A DNA stretch of 64,000 nt from Photobacterium kishitanii (GCF_003026355.1 NZ_PYON01000001.1:372001-436000); one strand, 5' to 3'. Shown: positions 8,483 to 17,793, counted from the first letter of the stretch. The notes: generated by a model not told the origin, from the sequence alone. A program made the numbers and translations.

Positions 8483-10147
8483 ATGGCGGCTAATAATCGT
8501 ACTGCCGATGCATCTTTAGAATCCTTGCATCGCATTTTCACTGTACCAGAAGCACCGGATTCAACATTAGGTTTAATCGAAAAAGAACTTTCAGAAAACC
8601 TCAATGAATTTCTGCGAACCCATATTGCAGCAACAGAAAAGCCACTAGCTGAAATTGAAAAAGATTTCTCTGATGCAGGTATTCCTGAGGTTCCCTCTTT
8701 TGTTTCTGAGCACACTCAATTTTTACTCAATAAACTGGTTGCTCAGTCAGTGCATACCGCCGCACCGACATTTATTGGTCATATGACCTCAGCCCTACCT
8801 TATTTCATGATGCCTTTATCTAAAATCATGATTGCTTTGAACCAAAACCTGGTCAAGATAGAAACCTCAAAAGCTTTTACACCACTTGAGCGCCAAGTCT
8901 TAGGGATGCTGCATAAGTTAATCTTTAATCAAAATGAAAGTTTCTACCAACAATGGATGCACAGTGCGGACCATTCTTTAGGTGCTTTTTGTTCTGGCGG
9001 TACTATTGCTAACATCACCGCATTATGGGTTGCTCGTAACGCTGCATTACAACCTGATGGCGATTTTACTGGCGTAGGTCAACAAGGTTTACTGCGAGCG
9101 ATGAAACACTATGGCTATGATGATCTAGCTATTTTAGTCTCAGAACGTGGCCACTATTCACTCAAGAAAGCCGCTGATGTTTTAGGCATAGGCCGAGATA
9201 GCCTTATTGCCATTAAAACTGATGATAACAACCGTATCGATCTTGATGAACTTCAAAGCACTCTTACAGATTTAAACCACAAAAATATCAAACCATTTGC
9301 CATTATTGGTATTGCAGGTACTACAGAAACGGGCAATATCGACCCTCTCGATCAACTTGCTGATATTGCCGCAGAACATCAATGTCATTTTCATGTTGAT
9401 GCCGCTTGGGGCGGTGCAACATTAATGTCGAATAAATACCGTCATTTACTTAAAGGCATAGAACGCGCAGATTCAATTACCATTGATGCCCATAAACAGC
9501 TCTATATTCCTATGGGCGCTGGTATGGTGATATTTAAAAACCCAGAGTTAATGACAGCAATTGAACATCATGCCGAATATATTCTTCGCAAAGGTTCAAA
9601 AGATCTAGGTAGCCATACCCTTGAAGGTTCACGCAGTGGAATGGCAATGTTGCTCTATGCTAGCATGAATATTATTAGTCGCCCTGGCTATGAGTTGTTG
9701 ATCAATAATAGTATTGAAAAAGCACACTACTTTGCACAATGTATTGAGCAACATCCTGATTTTGAATTAGTCACCTGCCCCGAATTATGTCTTCTTACCT
9801 ATCGTTATGTGCCTGAAAATACGCAACAAGCATTACAGCAAGCGACGCCGGAGCAGCGTGATATTTTATTGGAGCTCTTAAATGATCTCACTCAATTTAT
9901 CCAAAAACGCCAACGAGAATCAGGCAAATCATTTGTATCACGGACTCGTATTACACCTGAAAAATGGCAACGAAAACCGACCACAGTCTTTCGTGTCGTA
10001 CTTGCAAACCCGCTCACAACCACTGAAATATTAGAAAATGTGCTTATTGAGCAGCAGCAACTTGCACAACAAAGCACAATTAGCCTGCCTGAAATAGTTA
10101 AATTAACTGAAGAAATCATAGAAAAAAGAGCGAAAAACGATAGATAA
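8483..10147 (+). CDS. panP: PLP-dependent aspartate 1-decarboxylase PanP
   Basis: Group II PLP decarboxylase that makes beta-alanine from L-aspartate for pantothenate and CoA synthesis, replacing the pyruvoyl enzyme PanD in Vibrio and relatives. The PLP-lysine motif DAHKQLY gives Lys338; HVDAAWGG upstream is the Asp-binding motif for the pyridine nitrogen, and FCSGGTIANITAL the phosphate-binding region. The N-terminal 110 residues (LHRIFTVPEAPDSTLG, HTAAPTFIGHMTSALP) are characteristic of PanP rather than of glutamate decarboxylases. Length 554 agrees with known PanP. An in-frame stop lies just upstream of the ATG, so the start is fixed; the ribosome-binding site is weak. No other pantothenate gene is nearby. 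Confidence 0.92.
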   Translation: MAANNRTADASLESLHRIFTVPEAPDSTLGLIEKELSENLNEFLRTHIAATEKPLAEIEKDFSDAGIPEVPSFVSEHTQFLLNKLVAQSVHTAAPTFIGHMTSALPYFMMPLSKIMIALNQNLVKIETSKAFTPLERQVLGMLHKLIFNQNESFYQQWMHSADHSLGAFCSGGTIANITALWVARNAALQPDGDFTGVGQQGLLRAMKHYGYDDLAILVSERGHYSLKKAADVLGIGRDSLIAIKTDDNNRIDLDELQSTLTDLNHKNIKPFAIIGIAGTTETGNIDPLDQLADIAAEHQCHFHVDAAWGGATLMSNKYRHLLKGIERADSITIDAHKQLYIPMGAGMVIFKNPELMTAIEHHAEYILRKGSKDLGSHTLEGSRSGMAMLLYASMNIISRPGYELLINNSIEKAHYFAQCIEQHPDFELVTCPELCLLTYRYVPENTQQALQQATPEQRDILLELLNDLTQFIQKRQRESGKSFVSRTRITPEKWQRKPTTVFRVVLANPLTTTEILENVLIEQQQLAQQSTISLPEIVKLTEEIIEKRAKNDR

Positions 10148-10621
10148 AGACTTTATATCTATACGTTATTTTTTGAATATTTAGGATATCTCGCACTTTT
10201 TCTCTTTTTTTAGTGTTTCACTGTATGGTAAACGGTATTCAATATATGACTATTTTATGAATAACTCGCGACTCAACTATGAACAGCGGATGATTACAGT
10301 ATGAATAGCACCATGAAATAGTACCGTTTACCCTTCTCAATATTCACTCAATCACACACCGAAACCATGACTTTTGAGTAAAGTAAATTTTTCAAGGGAA
10401 TATTTTCCAAAAGTCATGTTCATAAGATTTCATTTTTCGATGCCATTGTTATCATCAAGAACAGCATTCATTAATTAATATGTTGTTATACGTTTATGGG
10501 ATGTTACAAAAACAACTTCTTATTAATATTGATTCTCAACAAGCCATTTTGTTCCATTTTGACCCAAAAAAATAACTTGATAAATCATGATCTAAATCAA
10601 AATAAGCCGTAAATGGAGCCC
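10148..10621. other. Long intergenic region with two inverted repeats, no gene seen
   Basis: No reading frame with a credible start is visible in this stretch. It contains GGTAAACGGTA (10227-10237) with its exact inverse at 10322-10332, and CATGACTTTT (10366-10375) with its exact inverse at 10409-10418. It is AT-rich, 474 bases long, and precedes a terminator that serves torR from the other side. A small RNA is possible but not shown. Confidence 0.4.
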
Positions 10622-10660
10622 AAAAAAAATGCCCTATTTGCTTTAAATAGGGCATTTTTA
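10622..10660. terminator. Bidirectional terminator between panP region and torR
   Basis: AAAATGCCCTATTT pairs with AAATAGGGCATTTT around a GCTTT-type loop; A-run on one side and T-run on the other make it functional in both directions. It most likely ends the minus-strand torR transcript. Confidence 0.85.
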
Positions 10661-10723
10661 TGTCAATTTATGTCATAACTATTTCTTTACAACTGTCTTT
10701 TTCAAGCCACTTTAGGGCCTAAA

Positions 10724-11437
10724 TTAGTCGCCAGCAAACATATAACCTTCACCGTGAACGGTGACAAAAATCTGTGGATTTTTCGGATCTAGTTCCATTT
10801 TAGAGCGCATTCTACGAATTAAAACATCAATAGTTCGATCGTTTGGAGCCTCTACACGATGGCTCAACATGTTCAAAATACGCTCACGGCTTAACACTAC
10901 ATTTGGATGCGATGAAAACGCAACTAATAGCTCGTATTCCGCTTTTGTTAGTTTCACAGGAAGACCATTATGTGTCAGTGCGCGCTTGTTAATATCAAAC
11001 TGCCACTCACCAAAACGAATGATGTTATCTTCCTGCATTTCAACCATGGTTTCGTCACGCGCTTTTTCTACTAACGTCATGCGCCATAACAAGTTTTTCA
11101 CCCTTACCAATAGCTCACGAAGTTCGAAAGGCTTAGTTACATAGTCGTCTGCGCCCATCTCTAAACCGACAATTCTATCAATACTGTCAGTACGCCCAGT
11201 TACCAAAATAATACCAACTTCAGAACGACTACGAAGTTCACGTGTTAGCATTAAACCGTCTTCGCCAGGCAGGTTAATATCAAGCATTACAAGGTCAATC
11301 TTTTCCGTTGCCATTACCTCGCGCATCTGTGCGCCACTGTCCGCTTGGCTGACCTTGTATCCTTCATTCTCAAAATACCCAACTAATTTTGTGCGGGTAA
11401 CAATTTCATCTTCTACAACAAGTACGTGATGGGTCAT
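10724..11437 (-). CDS. torR: TorR-type response regulator
   Basis: OmpR-family regulator expected to activate the divergent torCA genes when TMAO is present. The receiver domain starts VLVVEDE, with phospho-acceptor Asp53 (MLDINLPGEDG) and conserved Lys in DDYVTKPF; the C-terminal winged helix contains LTKAEYELL and RTIDVLIRRMRSKME. I start at the ATG at 11437 because this aligns with TorR proteins (237 aa here, 230 in E. coli); a further 21 upstream codons are open but look non-coding. The intergenic region to torC is about 200 bases and contains TorR-box-like decamers. The usual partners torS and torT are not next to it, unlike E. coli. Confidence 0.9.
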   Translation of the reverse strand: MTHHVLVVEDEIVTRTKLVGYFENEGYKVSQADSGAQMREVMATEKIDLVMLDINLPGEDGLMLTRELRSRSEVGIILVTGRTDSIDRIVGLEMGADDYVTKPFELRELLVRVKNLLWRMTLVEKARDETMVEMQEDNIIRFGEWQFDINKRALTHNGLPVKLTKAEYELLVAFSSHPNVVLSRERILNMLSHRVEAPNDRTIDVLIRRMRSKMELDPKNPQIFVTVHGEGYMFAGD

Positions 11438-11523
11438 GTCGTTCTCTTTTTTAGTTTTTGGCTTTCTAGCTGAACGGTAGCACAAACTAAGACCATTCAC
11501 AATTTGTCATAACTATGCCTTTG

Positions 11524-11555
11524 CTATTCATTCGAAGCGTTAACCTTATTCATAT
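11524..11555 (+). promoter_or_regulatory. Candidate TorR boxes upstream of torC
   Basis: Two direct decamers resemble the E. coli tor box CTGTTCATAT: CTATTCATTC at 11524-11533 (7 of 10) and TTATTCATAT at 11546-11555 (8 of 10). Their 22-bp spacing puts them on the same face of the helix. The position about 90 bases before torC fits activation. Inference from pattern match. Confidence 0.45.
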
Positions 11556-11637
11556 CGTGACAATAAGATTACCCCATAAAATTTTAACCGTCACCGTAAC
11601 CTACGGTGAGCATTCTTTTTAAATGGAATCTTTCAAA

Positions 11638-12804
11638 ATGAAGAAAATTTGGCAGATGTTGACGAAACCAAGTAGCAAGTACTCAATTCTTGCTCTGGTG
11701 CTTGTTGGTATTGGTATCGCCGTTAGTGGTATTTTTGCTGTACACAAAGGTTTTGAATACGCATCCACTAATGAATTCTGTGTTGGTTGTCATACCATGA
11801 AGCAGAACTACGAAGAATATACGCAATCTGTACACTTCAAAAATGCTTCTGGTGTTCGTGCGGACTGTGTTGACTGTCACCAGCCGAAAGATTTAGTCGG
11901 TATGGTAGAAACAAAGTTAATGGCATCAAAAGATGTATATAACCAGTTTATTACCAAGAAAATCGACACGCCTGAAAAATTTGAAGAGCACCGTTTAGAA
12001 TTGGCTCAGATGGTTTGGAAACGCATGGAAAAACAAAACTCAAGCACGTGTAAGAGTTGTCATAACTATTCAGCTATGGACCATGCTAAGCAATCACCTG
12101 AAGCAGCTGCTGCAATGACAGACGCTGCTGCGAAAGACATGAACTGTATTGAATGTCACAAAGGTATTGCACACGAACTACCTAACATGGCAGGCGGTTT
12201 CCAGAAAGATTTCCAAAACCTACAAGCTGAAGCAACCACTCAAGGTGCTACTGCTGAGAAACTTTACTCACTAGGTGAGAAAGACATTTTTGCAACTGAT
12301 GATGCTAACGGTAAATCAGAAGGTAAATTACTACCCGCTTCTGAAGTAACGGTACTTGAACGTAAAGGCGATATGCTAAAAGTTGAAGTTAACGGCTGGT
12401 TAGAAAAAGCAGGTAAAGGTCGCGTAATGACTGAGTACATGGGTAAACGTGTCTTCAAGGCAACTATCCGTGGCGAAGTGAAAGCGAACGAGAAAATCAT
12501 TAAAGAAGAAACTGATCCTGCAACTAACATTGTGTGGCAGAACATCAGTGTTCAAGGTTGGGTTACTAAATCAGACATGATTGATAGTATCAAACCAATC
12601 TGGAACTATGCAGAAGATATGTACGCGTCTACATGTAACGCTTGTCACGCGGCGCCAGACCCTGGCCATTTTACTGCAAATGGCTGGATCGCAAGTCTGA
12701 AAGCCATGAGCTCTTACTACCGTCTGACTAAGACTGAAGAACGTACACTACTTAAATATCTTCAGAACCACGGCAGCGATACAGGTGGTGCTGGCGCGCA
12801 TTAA
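11638..12804 (+). CDS. torC: Pentahaem c-type cytochrome TorC (TMAO respiration)
   Basis: Membrane-anchored NapC/NirT-family cytochrome that passes electrons from menaquinol to TorA. One N-terminal transmembrane anchor (about residues 16-38) precedes four CxxCH haem sites (Cys48, Cys77, Cys138 and Cys170 as first cysteines) and a fifth, C-terminal site at Cys333 in the domain specific to TorC. I chose the ATG at 11638 because MKKIWQML aligns with the start of E. coli TorC; an ATG five codons upstream (11623) is also possible and neither has a strong ribosome-binding site. The 388-residue length matches TorC (390). First gene of torCA, 93 bases before torA. Confidence 0.93.
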   Translation: MKKIWQMLTKPSSKYSILALVLVGIGIAVSGIFAVHKGFEYASTNEFCVGCHTMKQNYEEYTQSVHFKNASGVRADCVDCHQPKDLVGMVETKLMASKDVYNQFITKKIDTPEKFEEHRLELAQMVWKRMEKQNSSTCKSCHNYSAMDHAKQSPEAAAAMTDAAAKDMNCIECHKGIAHELPNMAGGFQKDFQNLQAEATTQGATAEKLYSLGEKDIFATDDANGKSEGKLLPASEVTVLERKGDMLKVEVNGWLEKAGKGRVMTEYMGKRVFKATIRGEVKANEKIIKEETDPATNIVWQNISVQGWVTKSDMIDSIKPIWNYAEDMYASTCNACHAAPDPGHFTANGWIASLKAMSSYYRLTKTEERTLLKYLQNHGSDTGGAGAH

Positions 12805-12834
12805 TCCAGCGCTCCAATAAACGATTAAATGATA

Positions 12835-12860
12835 GGCGGGTGATAATTGTTATCCCCGCC
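12835..12860 (+). other. Intercistronic hairpin between torC and torA
   Basis: GGCGGG (12835-12840), bulged T, GATAA, 3-nt loop TTG, TTATC, CCCGCC (12855-12860): 11 pairs with a very tight loop and no T-run. Probably an mRNA-stability or processing element that sets the torC:torA ratio. Confidence 0.6.
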
Positions 12861-12897
12861 CCATCGATAAAAATTAAAGTTTAAGGATTCTCCAACT

Positions 12898-15426
12898 ATG
12901 GCGACTCAAAACAATCATAAAGGCATTACACGCCGCCGCTTTCTTTCTGGCCTTGCAGTAGCAAGTGCTGCGTCAGTTGTTGGCACTAGCCTGCTTGCTC
13001 CTCGCAAAGCAATGGCAGCAACTGAGGCCATAACTGGCTTTAACGGTGAAGTGCTATGTGGCTCTCACTGGGGTGCTTTCCGTGCCAAAGTTGTTAACGG
13101 CGTATGGACTGAAACTACACCATTTGAAAAAGACAAAAACCCAACGGATATGATTAAAGCGGTACGTGAAGTGGTTTATAACCCTGCACGTGTTAAGTAC
13201 CCAATGATTCGTATCGATTGGCTAAAGCAAGGCTACAAGTCAGATACAACCCAACGTGGTAATAACCGCTTCGTACGTGTGCCATGGTCTCAAGCATTAG
13301 ACTTCCTATACCATGAGATGGAGCGCGTACAGAACAACTTTGGTCCAAGTGCACTCTACGCTGGCCACACAGGTTGGCAGTCAGTAGGTAAACTGCATAA
13401 CGCAGGTACCATGATGAAGCGTGGTGTTAGCCTTCACGGTACAACACTAGGTAAGATGGGTGACTACTCTACTGGTGCTGCACAAGTCATTCTTCCTTAC
13501 GTTGCTGGTGCAATGGAAGTTTACGAACAGCAAACATCATGGCCGCTAGTGCTTGAGCACACTGACACTATCGTGATGTGGGCATCTGATCCAATTAAAA
13601 ACCTGCAAGTGGGTTGGCTAGTACCAGACCACAGCCCATACCAATACTATGAGCAACTTGCAGAGAAAGTGAAGAACAAAGAAATCAAAGTGATCTACGT
13701 CGATCCAGTGGTTTCTTGCACTCAAAAAGCCGTTGGTGGTGAGCAGATCCGTGTTAACCCACAGACTGACGTTCCACTAATGTTGGCGATTGCGCACACG
13801 CTATACACTGAAAACTTATACAACAAAGAATTCGTTGCAGATTACACAACGGGTCTTGATAAGTTTATGCCTTACGTATTGGGCGAAACTGACGGCATTA
13901 CTAAAAACCCTGAGTGGGCAGAAAAGATCTGTGGTATCAAAGCTGATGATATTCGCGCTCTTGCTCGCACGATGGCTAAAGGCCGTACCCAAATTATCGG
14001 TGGCTGGTGTCTACAGCGTATGCAACACGGCGAGCAGTATGCTTGGATGTTGGTTGTTCTTGCTGCGATGCTGGGCCAAATCGGTTTACCTGGTGGTGGT
14101 TTTGGTTTTGGCTGGCACTACAATGATGCAGGTTCAATTACTTCTAACGGTCCACTAATGTCTGGCTTTAGTGGTGTAACAGGTGTTGACCCAATTCATA
14201 GCGGTTCATACGACGGTTACTCTACTTTCATTCCAGTTGCACGTTTTGTTGACTGTATTGATAACCCAGGTAAGACCATCGACTACAATGGTCAGAAGAT
14301 CAAATATCCATTTATGAAGATGGCTATTTTCAGTGGTAATAACCCGTTTGGTCACCACCAAGATCGCAACAAAATGATCAAGGCGTGGACTAAGCTACAA
14401 ACTGTTGTATCGATTGATCACCAGTGGACAGCAACGTGTCGTTTTGCAGATATCGTATTACCTGCAACAACCACTTACGAGCGTAATGATATCGAACAAT
14501 ACGGTAACCACTCTAACGCTGGTATTATTGCTCTGCGTAAAGTTGTTGAACCAATGTACGAATCTAAAGATGACTACGAGATCTTCAGTGAGTTATGTTC
14601 TCGCTATGACCGCGAAGAAGCATTCACTGGTGGTAAAACACAAATGGAATGGATCGAAGAAATCTACAACGGCGCTCGTCTACAAGGTCGTGGTCTAGGT
14701 GTTCGTATGCCTAACTTCAAGAAATTCTGGGATGGTGAAGGCTTTATTGAATTCCCTGCTGGTAAAGAATGGGTTCGTCATGAATCATTCCGTACCGAAC
14801 CCGATCTTGAGCCATTAGGTACAGCATCTGGTCTGATTGAGATTTACTGTAAGACAATTGCAGATATGGGTTACAACGACTGTCAAGGTCACCCAATGTG
14901 GTTCGAGAAAACAGAACGTAGCCACGGTGGTCCTCGTTCTGATCGCTTCCCGATTAACATGCAAAGTACGCACCCGAAAGATCGTCTGCACTCACAGCTA
15001 TGTTCATCAACGGACTTCCGTGCAACGTATGCTGTAGCTGACCGTGAGCCTATCTTCATCAACACTGAAGATGCAAAAGCACGTGGCATTCAATCTGGTG
15101 ATATCGTGCGTGTTTACAACGACCGTGGTCAAGTAATGGCAGGCGCTGTTGTGACTGACGATTACCTACCAGGTGTTTGTCGTCTACAAGAAGGTGCATG
15201 GTACAGCCCATTAGAAGGCGGTAAAGTAGGCACTATCTGTACTTACGGCGATCCAAACGTACTAACTGAAGACATCGGTAGTTCGAGCCTAGCACAAGCA
15301 ACATCTGCGGCAGCTGCATTGGTTCAAATTGAAAAATACACCGGTCCAGTTCATGCAGTAACAGGCTTTAACGGTCCAACGTATGAAACAGGGATTGACC
15401 CACTATTCCCAGCAATGGATAAGTAA
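12898..15426 (+). CDS. torA: Trimethylamine-N-oxide reductase, molybdoenzyme
   Basis: Periplasmic terminal reductase of the DMSO-reductase family carrying bis-MGD molybdenum cofactor. The Tat signal TRRRFL (residues 11-16) is followed by a hydrophobic stretch and an AMA-ATEA-type cleavage site near residue 40. The molybdenum-ligand serine is Ser191 in GDYSTGAAQ; there is no N-terminal Fe-S cysteine motif, as expected for TorA. The 842-residue length matches E. coli TorA (848). Good upstream ribosome-binding site (AAGGAT). A strong terminator follows, so the chaperone torD, directly downstream in E. coli torCAD, is here in a separate unit. Confidence 0.96.
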   Translation: MATQNNHKGITRRRFLSGLAVASAASVVGTSLLAPRKAMAATEAITGFNGEVLCGSHWGAFRAKVVNGVWTETTPFEKDKNPTDMIKAVREVVYNPARVKYPMIRIDWLKQGYKSDTTQRGNNRFVRVPWSQALDFLYHEMERVQNNFGPSALYAGHTGWQSVGKLHNAGTMMKRGVSLHGTTLGKMGDYSTGAAQVILPYVAGAMEVYEQQTSWPLVLEHTDTIVMWASDPIKNLQVGWLVPDHSPYQYYEQLAEKVKNKEIKVIYVDPVVSCTQKAVGGEQIRVNPQTDVPLMLAIAHTLYTENLYNKEFVADYTTGLDKFMPYVLGETDGITKNPEWAEKICGIKADDIRALARTMAKGRTQIIGGWCLQRMQHGEQYAWMLVVLAAMLGQIGLPGGGFGFGWHYNDAGSITSNGPLMSGFSGVTGVDPIHSGSYDGYSTFIPVARFVDCIDNPGKTIDYNGQKIKYPFMKMAIFSGNNPFGHHQDRNKMIKAWTKLQTVVSIDHQWTATCRFADIVLPATTTYERNDIEQYGNHSNAGIIALRKVVEPMYESKDDYEIFSELCSRYDREEAFTGGKTQMEWIEEIYNGARLQGRGLGVRMPNFKKFWDGEGFIEFPAGKEWVRHESFRTEPDLEPLGTASGLIEIYCKTIADMGYNDCQGHPMWFEKTERSHGGPRSDRFPINMQSTHPKDRLHSQLCSSTDFRATYAVADREPIFINTEDAKARGIQSGDIVRVYNDRGQVMAGAVVTDDYLPGVCRLQEGAWYSPLEGGKVGTICTYGDPNVLTEDIGSSSLAQATSAAAALVQIEKYTGPVHAVTGFNGPTYETGIDPLFPAMDK

Positions 15427-15459
15427 TTAATCCGTTGCTAACATAGTGAATTAACTTAT

Positions 15460-15500
15460 AAAGGCGATGAATAATAATTTCATCGCCTTTATTTCATTTT
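15460..15500 (+). terminator. Intrinsic terminator after torA
   Basis: AAAGGCGATGAA (15460-15471) pairs with TTTCATCGCCTTT (15478-15490), short AT loop, T-rich tail. Confidence 0.9.
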
Positions 15501-15578
15501 TTAGAACCTATTCTAATAACCCTTAGGTATACTCTGCCTAATTGCTTTATTTGAATATGTTTTATGTCTGGAGTGACC

Positions 15579-16226
15579 ATGCAAGAATTTATCGCATTCA
15601 ACGAACAACGTGCTGAAATCTACTGGTGGATGTCTTCACTTTTCGCCCGTGAATTAAGTGATGCCGACCTACATGAATACCATGGCGGTGAGATGTATAC
15701 ATTTCTGTCTGGTCTAGGTATGACAGAAGAATTAAAAGCACCTGTTGATGCCTTCCGCGCAGCAATTAAAAAATCTCATGCTCGCAGTGACGAACAACTA
15801 GAACTGGCTGCTGACTTTTGTGGCTTATTTCTAAGTACTCCCAAATCAGGGGCACTACCTTACGCGTCAATGTATGTCGGAAAAACAGGACTATTAAACG
15901 ACAAGCCAGCCCAAGAAATGCATGAGCTTATGGCCTCTTTTGATATCGCACAGCGTAAAGAATTTAATGAGCCAGCGGATCACCTCGCGATTGAATTAGA
16001 TTTCATGGGTAATCTAATTATCATGGCTAATCAGCAACAAACCGAAGAACAACGTGAAGCACTAATGCAATCACAACTGTCATTCATCGATACTATGTTG
16101 CTAAACTGGTTACCGTTATTTGCTAAAGAATGTCAACGTCATGACCACTTTGGCTTCTATGCTGCTGCTGCAAACCTGCTACTTGCATTCTGTATGCTAG
16201 ATAAAAAATTCCTCGCGGGTGAATAA
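15579..16226 (+). CDS. torD: TorD chaperone for TorA
   Basis: Cytoplasmic, all-helical Tat proofreading chaperone that binds apo-TorA and assists molybdenum-cofactor insertion. The sequence (NEQRAEIYWWMSSLFARELS, then a central ELDFMGNL motif) is typical of the TorD/DmsD family; 215 residues from the chosen start. I place the start at the second ATG (15579) because GGAG lies five bases before it, whereas the ATG at 15564 has no ribosome-binding site. A terminator between torA and torD suggests that torD has its own promoter or depends on read-through. Confidence 0.93.
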   Translation: MQEFIAFNEQRAEIYWWMSSLFARELSDADLHEYHGGEMYTFLSGLGMTEELKAPVDAFRAAIKKSHARSDEQLELAADFCGLFLSTPKSGALPYASMYVGKTGLLNDKPAQEMHELMASFDIAQRKEFNEPADHLAIELDFMGNLIIMANQQQTEEQREALMQSQLSFIDTMLLNWLPLFAKECQRHDHFGFYAAAANLLLAFCMLDKKFLAGE

Positions 16227-16253
16227 GTTTTTTAAGCACTAACAGTACATTTT

Positions 16254-16288
16254 AAACGCCCTTTTTTAACCAAATAAGGGCGTTTTTT
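16254..16288 (+). terminator. Intrinsic terminator after torD
   Basis: AAACGCCCTT (16254-16263) pairs with AAGGGCGTTT (16276-16285), 12-nt loop, followed by T. Confidence 0.9.
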
Positions 16289-16559
16289 ATGTCTCATTTC
16301 TAAAAATTGCTAATTTTAGAATTTAGCAAGTTATTCTTCCAAAATATTTATATTTTAAGCTGGTTTTATATTGCATAACCACGCACTAAATTAAAAATAG
16401 CCATTATTCCCCCAAATAATAAAACCATTATTTATCATATGGTTAATCTGCACAAAAAACGCATAACACATTGAAATAATAGTAGTTCTCATTACCGAGC
16501 GTTATTTTATGCATAAGCTCATTTTTGATTTTTTATATTGTCATACAAAAAATTAAAAT

Positions 16560-16596
16560 CTGATTCAGATCAACTAATTGTATTGATTTAAGTCAT
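16560..16596 (+). promoter_or_regulatory. Candidate FNR sites upstream of the hydrogenase operon
   Basis: CTGATTCAGATCAA at 16560-16573 matches the FNR consensus TTGAT-N4-ATCAA at 9 of 10 positions; a weaker second site TTGATTTAAGTCAT lies at 16583-16596 (8 of 10). A CATAAA element just downstream could be the -10 of a class II FNR promoter with the first site near -41. The rest of the 365-base upstream region is AT-rich and otherwise featureless. This fits anaerobic induction of the hydrogenase. Confidence 0.5.
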
Positions 16597-16653
16597 AAAA
16601 TCATGAGGTAATACTTATAAAGTATATTTATTCATAGCTAACAAGGTTGATAG

Positions 16654-17790
16654 ATGGACTCGCATGCAGCCCTTTTTGAACTCGGCCAGAAACGTCTTGC
16701 CGAACTTCGAAAAACGAAACCTCTTCGTGAGGGATCTTTCCAAAAAAAATTAGAAAAAAATGGCATTACTCGTCGTGACTTCATGATTTGGAGTGCGACC
16801 ATCACTTCATTGCTGGCACTACCCTTACCTTTTAGTACCATGGTTGCGGAAGCTGCTGAGCTTTCTGACCGTGTACCACTTATCTGGTTGAGCCTTGCTG
16901 AATGTACCGGTTGTTCTGAGTCATTAGTGCGTAGCACTACACCGGATATTAGTACGTTATTGTTTGAGCATGTTTCGCTTGAATATCAAGAAGTACTAAT
17001 GGCAGCAGCTGGCGATCAAGCGGAAGAAAACCTTGATAACGCCATGAAAGCTTATAAAGGTAAATATCTACTTGCAGCTGAAGGTGCAGTACCAACAGCC
17101 AACAATGGTACTTTCCTAACATTAGGTAGCCAAGCTGAAACAGGCCTATCACTAATTAAGCGTGTTGCAGCAGATGCAGCAGCTGTTATTTGTGTTGGTA
17201 CATGTTCATCTTACGGTGGTGTCCAAGCAGCACGTCCTAACCCTACAGGCGCTAAAAGCGTGGGCGCAGTCATTGATCGCCCAGTGATCAATGTTGCTGG
17301 CTGTCCACCAAATCCAGCCAACATTACGGGTACATTAATGTACTACATCATGTTTGGTCGCTTACCTGCATTGGATATGTTTAACCGTCCTAAATGGGCT
17401 TATGGTGCACGTGTTCATGATAACTGTGAGCGTCGTGGTCACTTTGATGCTGGTGAGTTTGTGACAGAGTTTGGTGATGATAATGCCAAACAAGGTTACT
17501 GCTTATTCAAAATGGGTTGTAAAGGCCCTTACACTTACAATAACTGCCCTACTGAGCGTTTCAATGCTCATACTAGTTGGCCAGTACTTGCAGGTCATGG
17601 TTGCATTGGTTGTTCAGAACCTGATTTCTGGGATGACATGGCAGATTTCGAAAAACCATTAAGTCGCCAACCAATTCATGGTTTAGATGCCACTGCCGAC
17701 ACGATTGGTGCGGTTATTTTAGGTGTCACAGCTGTTGGTATTGGTGCACACGCAGTCAGTAGTATTTTTGCTAAAAAAGTCGAGGAATAA
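16654..17790 (+). CDS. hyaA: [NiFe] hydrogenase small subunit (group 1 uptake type)
   Basis: Electron-transferring subunit of a periplasm-facing uptake hydrogenase. A Tat motif TRRDFM (39-44) with a long N-terminal extension precedes the hydrophobic stretch to about residue 66. Proximal-cluster cysteines lie in ECTGCSES (Cys84, Cys87) and VGTCSSYGG (Cys184); later Cys/His motifs provide the medial and distal clusters. The positions that hold the two extra cysteines of O2-tolerant enzymes are glycine here (CTGC and YGG), so a standard, O2-sensitive enzyme is predicted. A C-terminal hydrophobic helix (about 345-370) anchors it to the membrane with the cytochrome b. The hya symbol is used for operon layout (small, large, cytochrome b, protease); exact subgroup not determined. 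Confidence 0.93.
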   Translation: MDSHAALFELGQKRLAELRKTKPLREGSFQKKLEKNGITRRDFMIWSATITSLLALPLPFSTMVAEAAELSDRVPLIWLSLAECTGCSESLVRSTTPDISTLLFEHVSLEYQEVLMAAAGDQAEENLDNAMKAYKGKYLLAAEGAVPTANNGTFLTLGSQAETGLSLIKRVAADAAAVICVGTCSSYGGVQAARPNPTGAKSVGAVIDRPVINVAGCPPNPANITGTLMYYIMFGRLPALDMFNRPKWAYGARVHDNCERRGHFDAGEFVTEFGDDNAKQGYCLFKMGCKGPYTYNNCPTERFNAHTSWPVLAGHGCIGCSEPDFWDDMADFEKPLSRQPIHGLDATADTIGAVILGVTAVGIGAHAVSSIFAKKVEE

Positions 17791-17793
17791 TTC

